The position numbers were made by a program, and so were the translations under genes. Positions 46,449 to 55,683 of a DNA stretch of 64,000 nucleotides are shown here, one piece after another. The DNA lies in the NCBI GenBank assembly GCA_963798865.1, contig CAWCVZ010000004.1:124001-188000 (forward strand), read 5' to 3'. This DNA is from RBG-16-34-14 sp963798865. GTDB lineage: Bacteria > Bacteroidota > Ignavibacteria > Ignavibacteriales > Ignavibacteriaceae. Every line of letters begins with the position of its first letter. Position 1 is the first letter of the stretch. The notes beneath the pieces were generated by a model that was not told the origin of the DNA, made no database searches, and saw only the letters and a program-made list of their open reading frames with translations.

Positions 46449-46981
46449 AGATAATTCTTCTTGCATTCATTTCATTGATATTAATTTCCTGCTCTGATCA
46501 AAAAGTAAAACCTTCAGTAAATCCATCACTTAATGTTGAAGAGCTTCCTGCCCAGGAAAGCTGGAATGCTACAGTTTTTTTTTCAGATTCAGGAAAGACA
46601 ACTGCAATTCTTAAGGCAGGTCACCTTCAGATGTTTGCAAACAGCAAGGAAACTTTGATGGATAAGGGAATTAAAGTTGATTTTTTCAATGAAGATGAAA
46701 TAAAAACCACAACATTAACTGCTTTGCGCGGAAGAGTTGATGATGCAACGAGGGATCTTTATGCAATGGATAGTGTAAAAGTTGTTAGCGACAGCGGCAC
46801 TACAATTACTACCGATGAACTTAAATGGAGAAATTCTGATAAGAAGATTGTATCTGATAAGTTTGTCACTATTATTTCTCCTAAAGAAAAAATTCAGGGT
46901 TATGGATTTGAATCTGACCAGCATTTGCAGAATTACGTAATTTATAATATTACTTATGTAACCAGAAGGGATTCATTGTGA
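46445..46981 (+). CDS. lptC: LPS export protein LptC, lipoprotein-like
   Basis: LptC sits in the inner membrane and hands LPS from LptBFG to the periplasmic LptA bridge. The 178 residues begin with a hydrophobic leader and LISCSDQ, a lipobox with Cys16. They continue as a beta-jellyroll: ATVFFSDSGKTTAILKAGHLQMF, TLTALRGRVDDATRDLYAMDSVKVVSD, and TITTDELKWRNSDKKIVSDKFVTI, as in the LptC/DUF1239 family. Bacteroidota LptC proteins are often lipoproteins rather than single-pass. It overlaps both neighbours by four bases (ATGA upstream, GTGA downstream). Confidence 0.9.
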   Translation: MKIILLAFISLILISCSDQKVKPSVNPSLNVEELPAQESWNATVFFSDSGKTTAILKAGHLQMFANSKETLMDKGIKVDFFNEDEIKTTTLTALRGRVDDATRDLYAMDSVKVVSDSGTTITTDELKWRNSDKKIVSDKFVTIISPKEKIQGYGFESDQHLQNYVIYNITYVTRRDSL

Positions 46982-47427
46982 ACCTTGAAGAGACAGGGAT
47001 TGTCGAGGAAAATTTATTTGAGAGAGGTTCACGTCTTCAAAGATTTTGTACAATATTGAATTTTGAGCTTTCAACAGTTGTTTTATTTCTACTGATGTAC
47101 ATTTGGCAGGTAACAATTTTCCTTGCCGCATTTGCAGCAATGCTTTTTACTCCATATTTAATTTTTGTCCTGATAAAAGAAAAAAAAACCGGCTGGATAA
47201 TATTTTTTATTCTCCTGGTAATTTTCCCTTTAGTAACAATTATTTTATTCCTTTCAGATGATTTATTTTATCTTGCATACCTTCTTATACCTTTGCCTTT
47301 ATTTTATTTTTATTGTTTTATCATAAGGTTTGATGCAAACGGATGGCTTAAAGAAATTAATGGTAAGATTTATAATGAGAATCAGATAAAGCCGGAAGTC
47401 AACAATGATTTTATTACATTAAAATGA
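46978..47427 (+). CDS. Unrecognised integral membrane protein in the Lpt operon
   Basis: The 149 residues contain about four hydrophobic helices (roughly 32-52, 52-65, 73-93, 98-118) between a short acidic N-terminus and a charged C-terminal tail. The GTG start overlaps the lptC stop, and its stop overlaps the ATG of the OstA-like gene, both with four bases. No family is recognised. The position between lptC and an lptA-like gene suggests a helper for LPS transport or assembly, but no direct evidence exists. It is too small to be LptF or LptG, which are absent from the window. Confidence 0.72.
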   Translation: MNLEETGIVEENLFERGSRLQRFCTILNFELSTVVLFLLMYIWQVTIFLAAFAAMLFTPYLIFVLIKEKKTGWIIFFILLVIFPLVTIILFLSDDLFYLAYLLIPLPLFYFYCFIIRFDANGWLKEINGKIYNENQIKPEVNNDFITLK

Positions 47428-48848
47428 AATATTCTTTATCAATATTAATTTTTCTTTTTTGCTTTGGTGAAGTTCATTCACAGCAGGATGAATACATAAC
47501 CGTAGTTGGTGACAGCCTTGTGGGGAAAACAATTAATGGTGAAATGGTTCGCGAAGTTTACGGAAATGTTGTATTAACTCAGGCTGATGTTGTTGTTACC
47601 TGTAATAAAGCAATTCAATTTATTGCAAGGAATGAAGCTGATCTTATCGGCAATGTTATTGCAAAGCAGGATAGCCTTACTATAACAACTGATGAAGCTC
47701 ATTACTTTGGAGATCAGAAAAAAGCTACAAGCACTGCAGGAATTAAACTTGATGATCAGAAAGTTATTCTTATTGCAGATTCCGGTGATTATTTTTTTGA
47801 TGAGCATAAGGCAATATTTAAAAGTAACGTTACTTTATTTGATACTAGTGCAACTCTTACTTCAGATGAATTAATCTATTATAAAGATGAAGACCGGATG
47901 AATGCAATTGATAATGTAAAAATCGTACAGAAAGAAAATATAATTAGAGCTGATAGTCTTGAATATTTCAGGCAGACAAGGATTACTTTTGCGAGTGATA
48001 ATGTTTCAATTTATAATCCGGAAAATAATGTGCAGATATTCGGAGATCATCTTGAAGATTATGCAGGAAAATTTTATACACTGGTTGATGAGAATCCATT
48101 GCTCATCCAGGTTGATACAGCTTTTACAAAAAGGGCAGATACTCTTGCTTCAGGGGAAATAGATTCAATCGAAGTAATGAAAATTGATACCCTTGTAATC
48201 AGAAGCTTAATTATGGAAGCATGGAGAGATACAATTGATCTGTTCAAAGCTACTGATTCAGTTAGAATAGTGCGTGATCTTTTTGCCAGCAGGAATGATT
48301 TTACAATTTACCAGCGCAGCGAGGGAAAGATTGTAACTTATAAACTTTCTGAAACATCAAACCAGCCTGTTCTTTGGTATGAAAATTCCCAGTTAACAGG
48401 TGATTCTGTCGCAATTTATTTAAGAGAAAACCAGATAAAATTACTAGAGGTTTTTCAAAATGCTTTTATACTTTCGCAGAATGAAAATTACAAGCAGAGA
48501 TTTGATCAGACAAGCGGTGAAAGAATTATTCTGAATTTTGAAGAGGGAATTCTCAGCAGTACGGAAATATACGGAGGAGTTTTAAGCATCTATTATCTTT
48601 ATGAAGATGGCGAACCAAATGGTCTAACAAGATCATCTTCTCAATCCGCAAGAATAGTTTTCCAGGATAAAGAAGTCAGCGAGGTTAGATTGTACGGACA
48701 ACCTGCAAGTGAATTTTATCCGGAGAACCAGGTGCTTGGTAAAGAAGTTACTTTTACTCTTCCATTGTTTAAATTTATAGGTAACCACCCGGAGAAAGAA
48801 GAATTGTTGAGTGGAATTAATAATTATAAATTAAAAATGAAAAATTAA
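47424..48848 (+). CDS. OstA/LptA-like LPS transport protein, long form
   Basis: The 474-residue protein has a signal peptide (ending EVHSQQD). It is built of repeated OstA/LptA jellyroll strands: EVYGNVVLTQADVVVTCNKAIQFI, LIGNVIAKQDSLTITTDEAHYFG, ATLTSDELIYYKDEDRMNAIDNVKIV. It is much longer than E. coli LptA (185 residues), covering two or more jellyroll modules. Long OstA-like proteins are common in Bacteroidota and may form or extend the periplasmic bridge. It lies between a small membrane protein (four-base overlap) and lptB (5 bp gap). The gene could also represent the soluble part of an LptD-like system. Confidence 0.85.
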   Translation: MKYSLSILIFLFCFGEVHSQQDEYITVVGDSLVGKTINGEMVREVYGNVVLTQADVVVTCNKAIQFIARNEADLIGNVIAKQDSLTITTDEAHYFGDQKKATSTAGIKLDDQKVILIADSGDYFFDEHKAIFKSNVTLFDTSATLTSDELIYYKDEDRMNAIDNVKIVQKENIIRADSLEYFRQTRITFASDNVSIYNPENNVQIFGDHLEDYAGKFYTLVDENPLLIQVDTAFTKRADTLASGEIDSIEVMKIDTLVIRSLIMEAWRDTIDLFKATDSVRIVRDLFASRNDFTIYQRSEGKIVTYKLSETSNQPVLWYENSQLTGDSVAIYLRENQIKLLEVFQNAFILSQNENYKQRFDQTSGERIILNFEEGILSSTEIYGGVLSIYYLYEDGEPNGLTRSSSQSARIVFQDKEVSEVRLYGQPASEFYPENQVLGKEVTFTLPLFKFIGNHPEKEELLSGINNYKLKMKN

Positions 48849-48853
48849 AAGAT

Positions 48854-49585
48854 ATGAAAACTCTGCGAAGCGAAGACTTAGTAAAAATATATAAGAAGAG
48901 AAAAGTAGTTAATAAAACTTCTGTCCAGGTTTCAAAAGGAGAGATTGTTGGACTTTTGGGACCAAATGGCGCCGGCAAAACAACAACATTTTATATGATT
49001 GTCGGAATGGTAAAACCGGATGAAGGAAAAGTTTTTCTCGATGAACAGGATATAACTGGTATCCCGATGTATAAAAGAGCAAGAATGGGAATCGGTTATC
49101 TTCCGCAGGAAGCATCTGTATTCAGAAGATTGACTGTTGAAGATAATATTAATGCTGTACTTGAGATGATGAAAATGAACTCGAAAGAAAAAAAAGAAAA
49201 ATGTGAAAAGCTTCTTGAAGATTTAACAATTACAAAAATAAGGAAAAGTCTCGGTTACCAGCTTAGCGGTGGTGAAAGAAGAAGAACAGAAATTGCCCGT
49301 TCACTTGCAACTGATCCGAACTTTATTCTGCTTGATGAACCATTTGCCGGCGTTGATCCAATCGCAGTTGAAGATATAATGAACATTGTAGCTAATCTTA
49401 AAAACAGGGGAATAGGAGTTTTAATAACGGATCATAATGTGCACGAAACTTTAAGTATAGTTGATAAAGCATATATATTAATTAACGGCGTAATTTTTAA
49501 ACAGGGTGGTGCAGAGGAGCTTGCAAACGATGAAGAAGTCCGTAAACTTTATCTTGGTGAGAAGTTCAAGCTCGATAGATATTAA
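48854..49585 (+). CDS. lptB: LPS export ABC transporter ATP-binding protein LptB
   Basis: The 243-residue ATPase powers LPS extraction from the inner membrane with LptFG. It has Walker A GPNGAGKTT (about 35-43), the LptB-type QEASVFRRLTVEDNI segment, signature LSGGERRRTEIARSLA, Walker B FILLDEPFAGVDP, and the switch histidine in LITDHNVHETL. It ends the operon. Its TAA overlaps, on the opposite strand, the TAA of the next gene within TTAA at 49582-49585. Confidence 0.96.
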   Translation: MKTLRSEDLVKIYKKRKVVNKTSVQVSKGEIVGLLGPNGAGKTTTFYMIVGMVKPDEGKVFLDEQDITGIPMYKRARMGIGYLPQEASVFRRLTVEDNINAVLEMMKMNSKEKKEKCEKLLEDLTITKIRKSLGYQLSGGERRRTEIARSLATDPNFILLDEPFAGVDPIAVEDIMNIVANLKNRGIGVLITDHNVHETLSIVDKAYILINGVIFKQGGAEELANDEEVRKLYLGEKFKLDRY

Positions 49586-50712
49586 TCCTGTTTCAAAATC
49601 TTATCCATATCTTTTAAAATGAGGTCAGCAACCATCTTTGATCCACTCTCGTTAAAATGGCAGTCATCATAAAAAACAGTTGTGTCTTTTGGCAGTTTAC
49701 CAGCAATATCAATTAAAAAAGTTTTTGTTTCCTCGCAGACTTTTTTAAGTCTTTCATTGTAGAGTTCCATTCCTTTTTCCAATGCATCAACGGAATAATA
49801 AACATGCCCCGTTTGTTCCTGGTAATTTCCAATTCCTCCAAACCAGCAAAGATCTTTTAACTCCTGCGATAAATTCTCAGCCCAAATTACGGGTTGAGTT
49901 ACAAAAACAATTTTAGTCTTAAACTTCCCTGCAATGCTAATAATATTTTTAAGAGAAATTTCATAATCATTTAAAGCTGTACTTAAATCCGGAAGTTCAT
50001 TTAATAATTTTTGAACATTTTTTCTATTCCATCTCCATTGCTGCAAAGTTGTATTTTCATCCTGTCCATTGTCATCTTTTAAAAAAAATGATTTGATCCT
50101 TAAAAATGAACTCCACAACTCGGTTCTTTCATAAAATGGAAGATCAGGATCATATCCCGGCATTCTGTCAAAAGCTCTCGCATAAGTTTTTTGATTTATT
50201 ACTCCTCGCTGGTAATCGCCGGCTAAAGTGAGTCTTCTTTGAAAATCATTTATTCCAACCATTGTAATAATAATGTCGGTAGTTGGATTTTGTTTTAATA
50301 ATTCCTTCACCTGAATTGCATTATCATAAGTTGTTAACCCGCTTTTACCGGCATTTCCAACCCATACATTTTTCTTTAACAAATTATTTAATTTCTTTTT
50401 AAGAAGCTCCGGCCAGGTTTCATTCTGATCTAAGTAAATACATTCAGTTGTGCTTCCGCCGATAGTAATTATCTTGTAGTCGGGTTTTCCGGAAATCTCA
50501 TCTCCCCGAAATCCCTCAGAGTTGATAATGAAGCGGCTTTCGCCGGATATACCTGGAAATAATTTTGGTTGCGGATTAAAAGTTACTTTTAGGTTGGGAT
50601 TCCATACATAAAATTTTTCGTCCTTAAATATTCTAAGGATAACTTCAAGAATTAAAAGTGCTATGATACTACTTATAAAAAGGAGAGTTAAATTTGGAAG
50701 TATTTTTTTCAT
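49582..50712 (-). CDS. SGNH/GDSL hydrolase-type protein, membrane-anchored
   Basis: The 376-residue product starts with one hydrophobic helix (about 8-27), probably an uncleaved anchor. SGNH blocks follow: IITIGGSTTECIYL (Ser), WVGNAGKSGLTTY (Gly), ITMVGINDF (Asn), and FYDDCHFNESGSKMV (Asp-His). The long insert between blocks (about 195-300) is common in O-acetyl esterase-like or AlgX-like SGNH proteins that act on cell-envelope polysaccharides. Substrate unknown. It converges with lptB with overlapping stop codons. Confidence 0.85.
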   Translation of the reverse strand: MKKILPNLTLLFISSIIALLILEVILRIFKDEKFYVWNPNLKVTFNPQPKLFPGISGESRFIINSEGFRGDEISGKPDYKIITIGGSTTECIYLDQNETWPELLKKKLNNLLKKNVWVGNAGKSGLTTYDNAIQVKELLKQNPTTDIIITMVGINDFQRRLTLAGDYQRGVINQKTYARAFDRMPGYDPDLPFYERTELWSSFLRIKSFFLKDDNGQDENTTLQQWRWNRKNVQKLLNELPDLSTALNDYEISLKNIISIAGKFKTKIVFVTQPVIWAENLSQELKDLCWFGGIGNYQEQTGHVYYSVDALEKGMELYNERLKKVCEETKTFLIDIAGKLPKDTTVFYDDCHFNESGSKMVADLILKDMDKILKQD

Positions 50713-50768
50713 TCTAAGGACAAACTATTTCTGATCTTTTAAAAAGAGTCTGAAATTTTCAAATATTT

Positions 50769-51734
50769 TTACTCAAAGGATAAAAACCAGTCCATCAATT
50801 TTGAATAGTCAACAAAAGAATCCGTGTGTGGAGAAGAACTTTCATTGAAATCTTTTCTTTTTCCATAAGAAGTTATAAGTTCGGCATTTTCATTATTTAA
50901 AAGTTTTAATTGATTTATCAATCCCGCCATATCAATTGAATTCATACTGTAATAATCTTTTCGCCGGTTTTCAATCCACCAGTTCACATCAGGTTCATGA
51001 TATGCCCGCACAGGAATATTTCTGAGATCATTCGCATTGCCCCCATCCTCGGCAACATAAACGAAGGGTGAGTAATCAATATAGTTATTAAAATTTTCCT
51101 GTGGTGTTCCTAAATTTTCTTTAAGAAGATATGTTACCCACTTACCTTCATCTGCAGCATCGGGATAAAAATTATTAATTACTGCCCGGTTTTCGGCATC
51201 CCAGAATCTTACCATATCAAGCGGTGCATCAACAATTGCCACAGCCGCAGGTTGAAGCCAGAATTTTTCTTTGTTGTTCTGCATATAGATTGCCAGTTTA
51301 ATTGCTCTTGTTCCAGCGAGAGACATTCCTGATAAAAAAAGCGACTTTCCTTTTAAATTATTATCTGCAAGTATAGTTTGAATTCTTTTCGTTATATCAC
51401 TCATTACACTGCTTGTAAAATAAAAATCCAGGGGGTTACCGGAAATAATATGAAGGACGGCAATATTTTTTTTAATTGCCTCATTTTCAAGAGTTCCTTC
51501 TTTATCAACCGCTTCTTTAAAATCAATCTTCTTTCCGGTTGGTATAACCACAATTCCTTTTACTTCTTTATCCGGTAATATCAGTGTAAATCCTTTTTCA
51601 ACCATTGGAATCATTCGTTCCTGTTCGGGCCCGATTCGCAAATAACCTTCCGGCGGTTTGTATTCTTCAACTATTTTTTGCGAAAAGATATTAATGTTGA
51701 GAGTTATAAAGATCAAAAAGAATTTCGATTTCAT
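50769..51734 (-). CDS. Exported alpha/beta-hydrolase-like protein
   Basis: Starting at the ATG at 51734, which is preceded by AGGA at a good distance, gives 321 residues with a signal peptide (ending NINIFSQ). An in-frame ATG at 51770 would add 12 residues before the signal and is less likely. The nucleophile elbow is visible as LSGMSLAGTRA (GxSxG), with an acidic candidate in VAIVDAPLDMV and a late histidine in SSPHTDSF. The substrate is unknown; the fold is that of esterases and acyl hydrolases. No clear operon partner. Confidence 0.7.
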   Translation of the reverse strand: MKSKFFLIFITLNINIFSQKIVEEYKPPEGYLRIGPEQERMIPMVEKGFTLILPDKEVKGIVVIPTGKKIDFKEAVDKEGTLENEAIKKNIAVLHIISGNPLDFYFTSSVMSDITKRIQTILADNNLKGKSLFLSGMSLAGTRAIKLAIYMQNNKEKFWLQPAAVAIVDAPLDMVRFWDAENRAVINNFYPDAADEGKWVTYLLKENLGTPQENFNNYIDYSPFVYVAEDGGNANDLRNIPVRAYHEPDVNWWIENRRKDYYSMNSIDMAGLINQLKLLNNENAELITSYGKRKDFNESSSPHTDSFVDYSKLMDWFLSFE

Positions 51735-51875
51735 TTTTATTCCTACAATAATTTTCATATTAGTTTGCAATTTATAAAATTCTGAGACAAGCTAATATCA
51801 TTACAAAGTTTTGGATGAACATTTGCAATTTCTATATTTGCAGCAGGATAATTCCAATAAATTTTTATAAAAGAT

Positions 51876-52922
51876 ATGTCAGAAAAAAAAATACCCGTTG
51901 CAGTTCTTGGTGCTACAGGCAGTGTCGGTCAAAGATTTATTCAACTTCTGGAAAATCATCCATGGTTTGATGTTAAAGAAGTTGCTGCTTCTGAAAAATC
52001 ATTTGGAAAAACATATAAGGATGCTGTAAACTGGATTCAAGCTACTCCGATTCCTGAAAAAGTTGCAAACCTTGTTGTTAAAAATTGTGAGCCAAACTTA
52101 AAAAGTAAATTAATCTTTTCGGGACTCGATTCATCCATTGCCGGAGAAGTTGAAACTGCTTTTGCTTCAAAAGGCTATTATGTTGTGTCAAATTCCAGGA
52201 ATCACAGAATGGATAGTAATGTACCATTGTTAGTTCCGGAAATTAATCCTGATCACCTTAAGCTGATTAAGAAGCAGAATTTTAATGGAGGCTGTATTGT
52301 TACAAATCCAAATTGCTCAACAATCGGTCTTGTGCTTGCACTTAAACCTTTAATTGATGGCTGGGGAATTGATAAAGTTAATGTTGTAACGATGCAAGGT
52401 TTATCCGGTGCAGGTTATCCCGGTGTTTCAAGCCTTGACATTATTGATAATGTAATTCCATTTATTGGCGGGGAAGAATCAAAAGTGGAAAACGAGCCGC
52501 TTAAAATTTTTGGTACATTGAATGGGAAAGGAATTAAAAATCTTAATATGAAAATAAGTGCGCAATGCAACAGAGTTGCAGTTATAGATGGACACACTGA
52601 ATGTGTTCAGGTAAATCTTAAAAAGAAAATTACTTTGGAAAAAATAATAGAAGCATGGAAAAGTTTTTTTTCTGAGCCGCAAAAATTAAAATTGCCTTCT
52701 GCTCCGGCAAAACCAATACATTACTTTGAAGAAATGAAATATCCTCAACCCAGAATTCACAGAAATATTGATAAAGGAATGGCAGTTGCTGTTGGCAGAT
52801 TGCGGGAAGATAATTTATTTGATTACAAATTTGTAATTACTACTCATAACACAATCAGAGGTGCAGCTGGCGGTGCAATTCTCTGTGCAGAATTAATGAA
52901 AGCAAAAGGATATTTAGCTTAA
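51876..52922 (+). CDS. asd: Aspartate-semialdehyde dehydrogenase
   Basis: The enzyme reduces aspartyl phosphate to aspartate semialdehyde, the branch point to lysine, threonine, methionine and diaminopimelate. The 348 residues show the NADP-binding VLGATGSVGQRF, the active-site TNPNCSTIGL (Cys147), GLSGAGYPGVSSLDI, and the late HNTIRGAAGGAIL. This layout is that of the archaeal/fungal-type Asd (asd group 2), which is also found in Chlorobi and Bacteroidota. The gene converges with a PLP decarboxylase with a 17-bp gap. Confidence 0.94.
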   Translation: MSEKKIPVAVLGATGSVGQRFIQLLENHPWFDVKEVAASEKSFGKTYKDAVNWIQATPIPEKVANLVVKNCEPNLKSKLIFSGLDSSIAGEVETAFASKGYYVVSNSRNHRMDSNVPLLVPEINPDHLKLIKKQNFNGGCIVTNPNCSTIGLVLALKPLIDGWGIDKVNVVTMQGLSGAGYPGVSSLDIIDNVIPFIGGEESKVENEPLKIFGTLNGKGIKNLNMKISAQCNRVAVIDGHTECVQVNLKKKITLEKIIEAWKSFFSEPQKLKLPSAPAKPIHYFEEMKYPQPRIHRNIDKGMAVAVGRLREDNLFDYKFVITTHNTIRGAAGGAILCAELMKAKGYLA

Positions 52923-52939
52923 TAATTACCTCTGCTCAT

Positions 52940-54292
52940 TCAGCTTTTAATTTTATTTGCGATTCTTATCATTGCCTCAAGACTTTTTTCAACATCTTCT
53001 TCAGTTGTTGCCCATGAAGAAATACTTATTCTCATTGCTGTTTTTCCCTGCCAGACAGTACCGCCGCACCAGCAGGTTCCATCTTTCTGTATCTCTGCAA
53101 TTATTTTATTTGTTGTTTCTGCATCACCAAAAGAAACCAGCACCTGGTTTATTACAACATCATTTAATATTTCAAAACCTGCATTACTTAAACCTTCTGC
53201 AAATCTTGCAGCGTGTCTGCAGGTTCTCTCTATCATTTCTGCTAAACCTTTTCTTCCCAAATAATAAAGTGCTGTCCATATCTCCACACCTCTCGATCTT
53301 CTGGATAATTCAGGAACGAATTGCGAAGGTTCTCTATGTTCTCCCTGAGGAAGATATGGTGCGGTTAAGGATAAAGCTGATCTTAAAGATTCTGAATTCT
53401 TAATGAAAGCTAAACCACTATCGTAGGGAACATTCAGCCATTTATGAGCATCGGTTGCCCAGGAATCAGCAAGCTCATACCCTTCAGTAAGATGTTTATG
53501 TTTTGGAGATGCTGCTGCCCATAGACCAAAGGCTCCATCAACATGAACCCAAACATTTTCACCGTAAACTTTTTCACAAATATTTTTTACTGGATCAAAT
53601 GCACCGGTATTTACATTCCCGATTTGTGTGCAAACAATTGTAGGCTCAGATATCTTTGGCAGTTTATCAACTCTCATTCTTCCCTGGTTATCGGCTGGAA
53701 CTTTTATTACTCTTTTTCTGCCTAAACCTAAAAGTCCTAATGCTCTGAATAAAGTTGGATGAGCTTCTTCGCCGACTATGACGTTAATAGGAGGGGCATT
53801 AAATAATCCGTTTGATTCAACATCCCAATCCTGCTTTTTCAATAAATAATTTCTTGCTGCAGCCAGAGAAGTGAAATTTGCCATTGTAGCACCCGTAACA
53901 AAAGCGCCTGCACTTTCTTTTGGAAGATTCAAAATATCTAGCATCCATTTCAAACTTACTTCTTCAAGAACAGTTCCTATTGGTGAACCGGCAAACAATC
54001 CTGCATTTTGATCCCATGCTGTATTTAACCAGCTGGCAGCAACTGTAACAGGAAGAGAGCCACCAATTACAAATCCAAAAAATCTTCCTCCGGCAATTGC
54101 TACTGTTGCTTTAGAACCGACTTCCTCAAGTAATTTTATTATTTCTTCCGGGTCAGAAGTTTCATTCTTCAAAGGAAGATTAAGTTTTTCAAGAAGCTTC
54201 AAATCTTCTTCAGATGGGCCGACTCTTCTTCCTTTTAGTGATGCAAGATATTCTGCACTGTAAGATGCAACCTGTTCAAGCAGTTCTTTCAT
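52940..54292 (-). CDS. Pyridoxal-phosphate-dependent group II decarboxylase-like protein
   Basis: The 450-residue enzyme belongs to the aromatic-amino-acid/glutamate decarboxylase superfamily of fold-type I. The PLP lysine is in WATDAHKWLNVPYDSG, the cofactor Asp/Ala in HVDGAFGLWAAA, and the ring-stacking His in VGEEAHPTLFRAL. The N-terminal half contains TGATMANFTSLAAARNYLL. It probably decarboxylates an amino acid, but the substrate cannot be chosen from sequence. The gene stands alone, converging with asd. Confidence 0.9.
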   Translation of the reverse strand: MKELLEQVASYSAEYLASLKGRRVGPSEEDLKLLEKLNLPLKNETSDPEEIIKLLEEVGSKATVAIAGGRFFGFVIGGSLPVTVAASWLNTAWDQNAGLFAGSPIGTVLEEVSLKWMLDILNLPKESAGAFVTGATMANFTSLAAARNYLLKKQDWDVESNGLFNAPPINVIVGEEAHPTLFRALGLLGLGRKRVIKVPADNQGRMRVDKLPKISEPTIVCTQIGNVNTGAFDPVKNICEKVYGENVWVHVDGAFGLWAAASPKHKHLTEGYELADSWATDAHKWLNVPYDSGLAFIKNSESLRSALSLTAPYLPQGEHREPSQFVPELSRRSRGVEIWTALYYLGRKGLAEMIERTCRHAARFAEGLSNAGFEILNDVVINQVLVSFGDAETTNKIIAEIQKDGTCWCGGTVWQGKTAMRISISSWATTEEDVEKSLEAMIRIANKIKS

Positions 54293-54603
54293 AAAAATCT
54301 TTTTTGTTAATTTAAAATGGAATTCTATCCGGAAGAATAATAAAATTTAAACTTAGAATGAAAATCTGAACATGCGTAGGATGATTGTTCTGATTTAATT
54401 TAGAACGAATCGAAAAATTTTATCATTTTTTCTCTTGTTATTTTATCACACAGTTTACCATATCCAGTAAGTACATTATAAATTAAAGGGATGGGATTTT
54501 GGAGTACCGTTTATTAAAATAAGTTACGGGTGGGCAAAGTTAATTTTTTTTAATATTTACTAGAAAGGATAGGAAGAGTTATATCATTTAAGATTCATAA
54601 GTT
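54293..54603. other. Intergenic region, nothing seen
   Basis: This 311-bp stretch is AT-rich and lies upstream of the decarboxylase gene and downstream of the DUF2652 gene, both on the minus strand. It should contain the decarboxylase promoter. I find no coding frame of note, no strong hairpin and no tRNA. Confidence 0.4.
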
Positions 54604-55683
54604 TTACAAAGCTGGTAATACTATTTCTTTTATAAGCATTTTCAGGTTTTGTAAAGATCTTTGGTAAGCTTCTTCCATTTTCTTTTTTTCTTTCAGTTTG
54701 AAAATAGTCTGCTCAATAATATTTTTTGGCATATAGAAATCTATTTTAAGATTTGTCTTTTTGTCCCCGGTTTTCTCAAGAATAAAATAGGTTGTGGAAT
54801 TTTTCTTTTCGTCTGTCTCGCTGAATTCAATTCTCTCTTCACTGTATGAATAGCTGCTTGAGTACAGATAAGTTTCACCATTTTCCAGGACACATCTGCA
54901 TTTCATTCCAACCCGAGGCAGAAAATGATTTACCTCCTCAACCGCTCTTATGCCTTCAAACCATCGGCTCCTGTTATTAAAATCTCCGGTAGCATGAAAT
55001 AAAGTGATAATATCCGTTTCGTATTCTTTTGAGAAGGAGAGCATCTTAATTTTTTCTGATAACATTAATTGTTGAAATGGTTCCGGTGTTATTTCATTTT
55101 TTAATTCACTCAACTGAGCATAGTGAAATGCGATTTCTCCGCTTTCAGTTTTCTTTGTGCTGCTGTTCCACTTCATCCATTCTGCCAAGTCCAATTTAAG
55201 ATTATCTTTTTCTGATATTGAAGGTGTTATCAGCCAGTACTCATGATGTTCAATTTCATTCTTAAGAAGCTGATGCGCAACTATAACATCCTTGCCGATA
55301 AGTTTATTAAAATTTTTAACATTGTATGTTGTGAATTCTCCATAATGTGTAATTACTTTAATCGAAAGTTCAATTGCTGCATTACAAGCATTGCAGTGAC
55401 AGTAACGTTTATGGTCATAAGCTAAAAGATGTTTATGAAACTCTCGAAACATTTTTTCAACCTGTTTGTAAAGATCCTTCAGGTCTGGAGGTTCACCGAA
55501 TTTGTAAAACAGAATTGCGTCACCTTCAATTTCTGAAACCTCAAGTCCTAATTGGTTGGAGTTAATAAGAATCTCAAGCAATTCCTGAACAATAAGTCTG
55601 CTGTGTTCTATTTCTGTTGAATTGACAAACTGCGTAAAGCCGCTTATATCTGGAATAAAGAGTAAACCTTTATTTTCCGTCAT
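54604..55683 (-). CDS. DUF2652 (nucleotide-cyclase-like) protein with C-terminal SRPBCC-like domain
   Basis: The 359 residues start with the DUF2652 signature LLFIPDISGFTQFVNSTEIEHS, followed by EIEGDAILFYKFGEPP, which follows the outline of class III adenylate cyclase folds (DISGFT...GD). After about 175 the sequence HATGDFNNRSRWFEGIRAVEEVNHFLPRVG begins an SRPBCC/polyketide-cyclase-like domain. The first aspartates of the cyclase metal site are present (ISGF, GDAI), but the later Asn/Arg of active cyclases are not obvious. It may be a sensor rather than a catalyst. A CHCNACNA cysteine cluster at about residues 96-103 is unusual and could bind metal. No operon partner. Confidence 0.8.
   Translation of the reverse strand: MTENKGLLFIPDISGFTQFVNSTEIEHSRLIVQELLEILINSNQLGLEVSEIEGDAILFYKFGEPPDLKDLYKQVEKMFREFHKHLLAYDHKRYCHCNACNAAIELSIKVITHYGEFTTYNVKNFNKLIGKDVIVAHQLLKNEIEHHEYWLITPSISEKDNLKLDLAEWMKWNSSTKKTESGEIAFHYAQLSELKNEITPEPFQQLMLSEKIKMLSFSKEYETDIITLFHATGDFNNRSRWFEGIRAVEEVNHFLPRVGMKCRCVLENGETYLYSSSYSYSEERIEFSETDEKKNSTTYFILEKTGDKKTNLKIDFYMPKNIIEQTIFKLKEKKKMEEAYQRSLQNLKMLIKEIVLPAL

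Noticed and set aside
47424..48848. OstA-like gene as full LptD
   Set aside because: The jellyroll region is present, but the large C-terminal barrel of about 500 residues of LptD is absent.
51771..51875. Lysine or methionine riboswitch before asd
   Set aside because: The gap is 105 bp and AT-rich, with no conserved switch elements or terminator.
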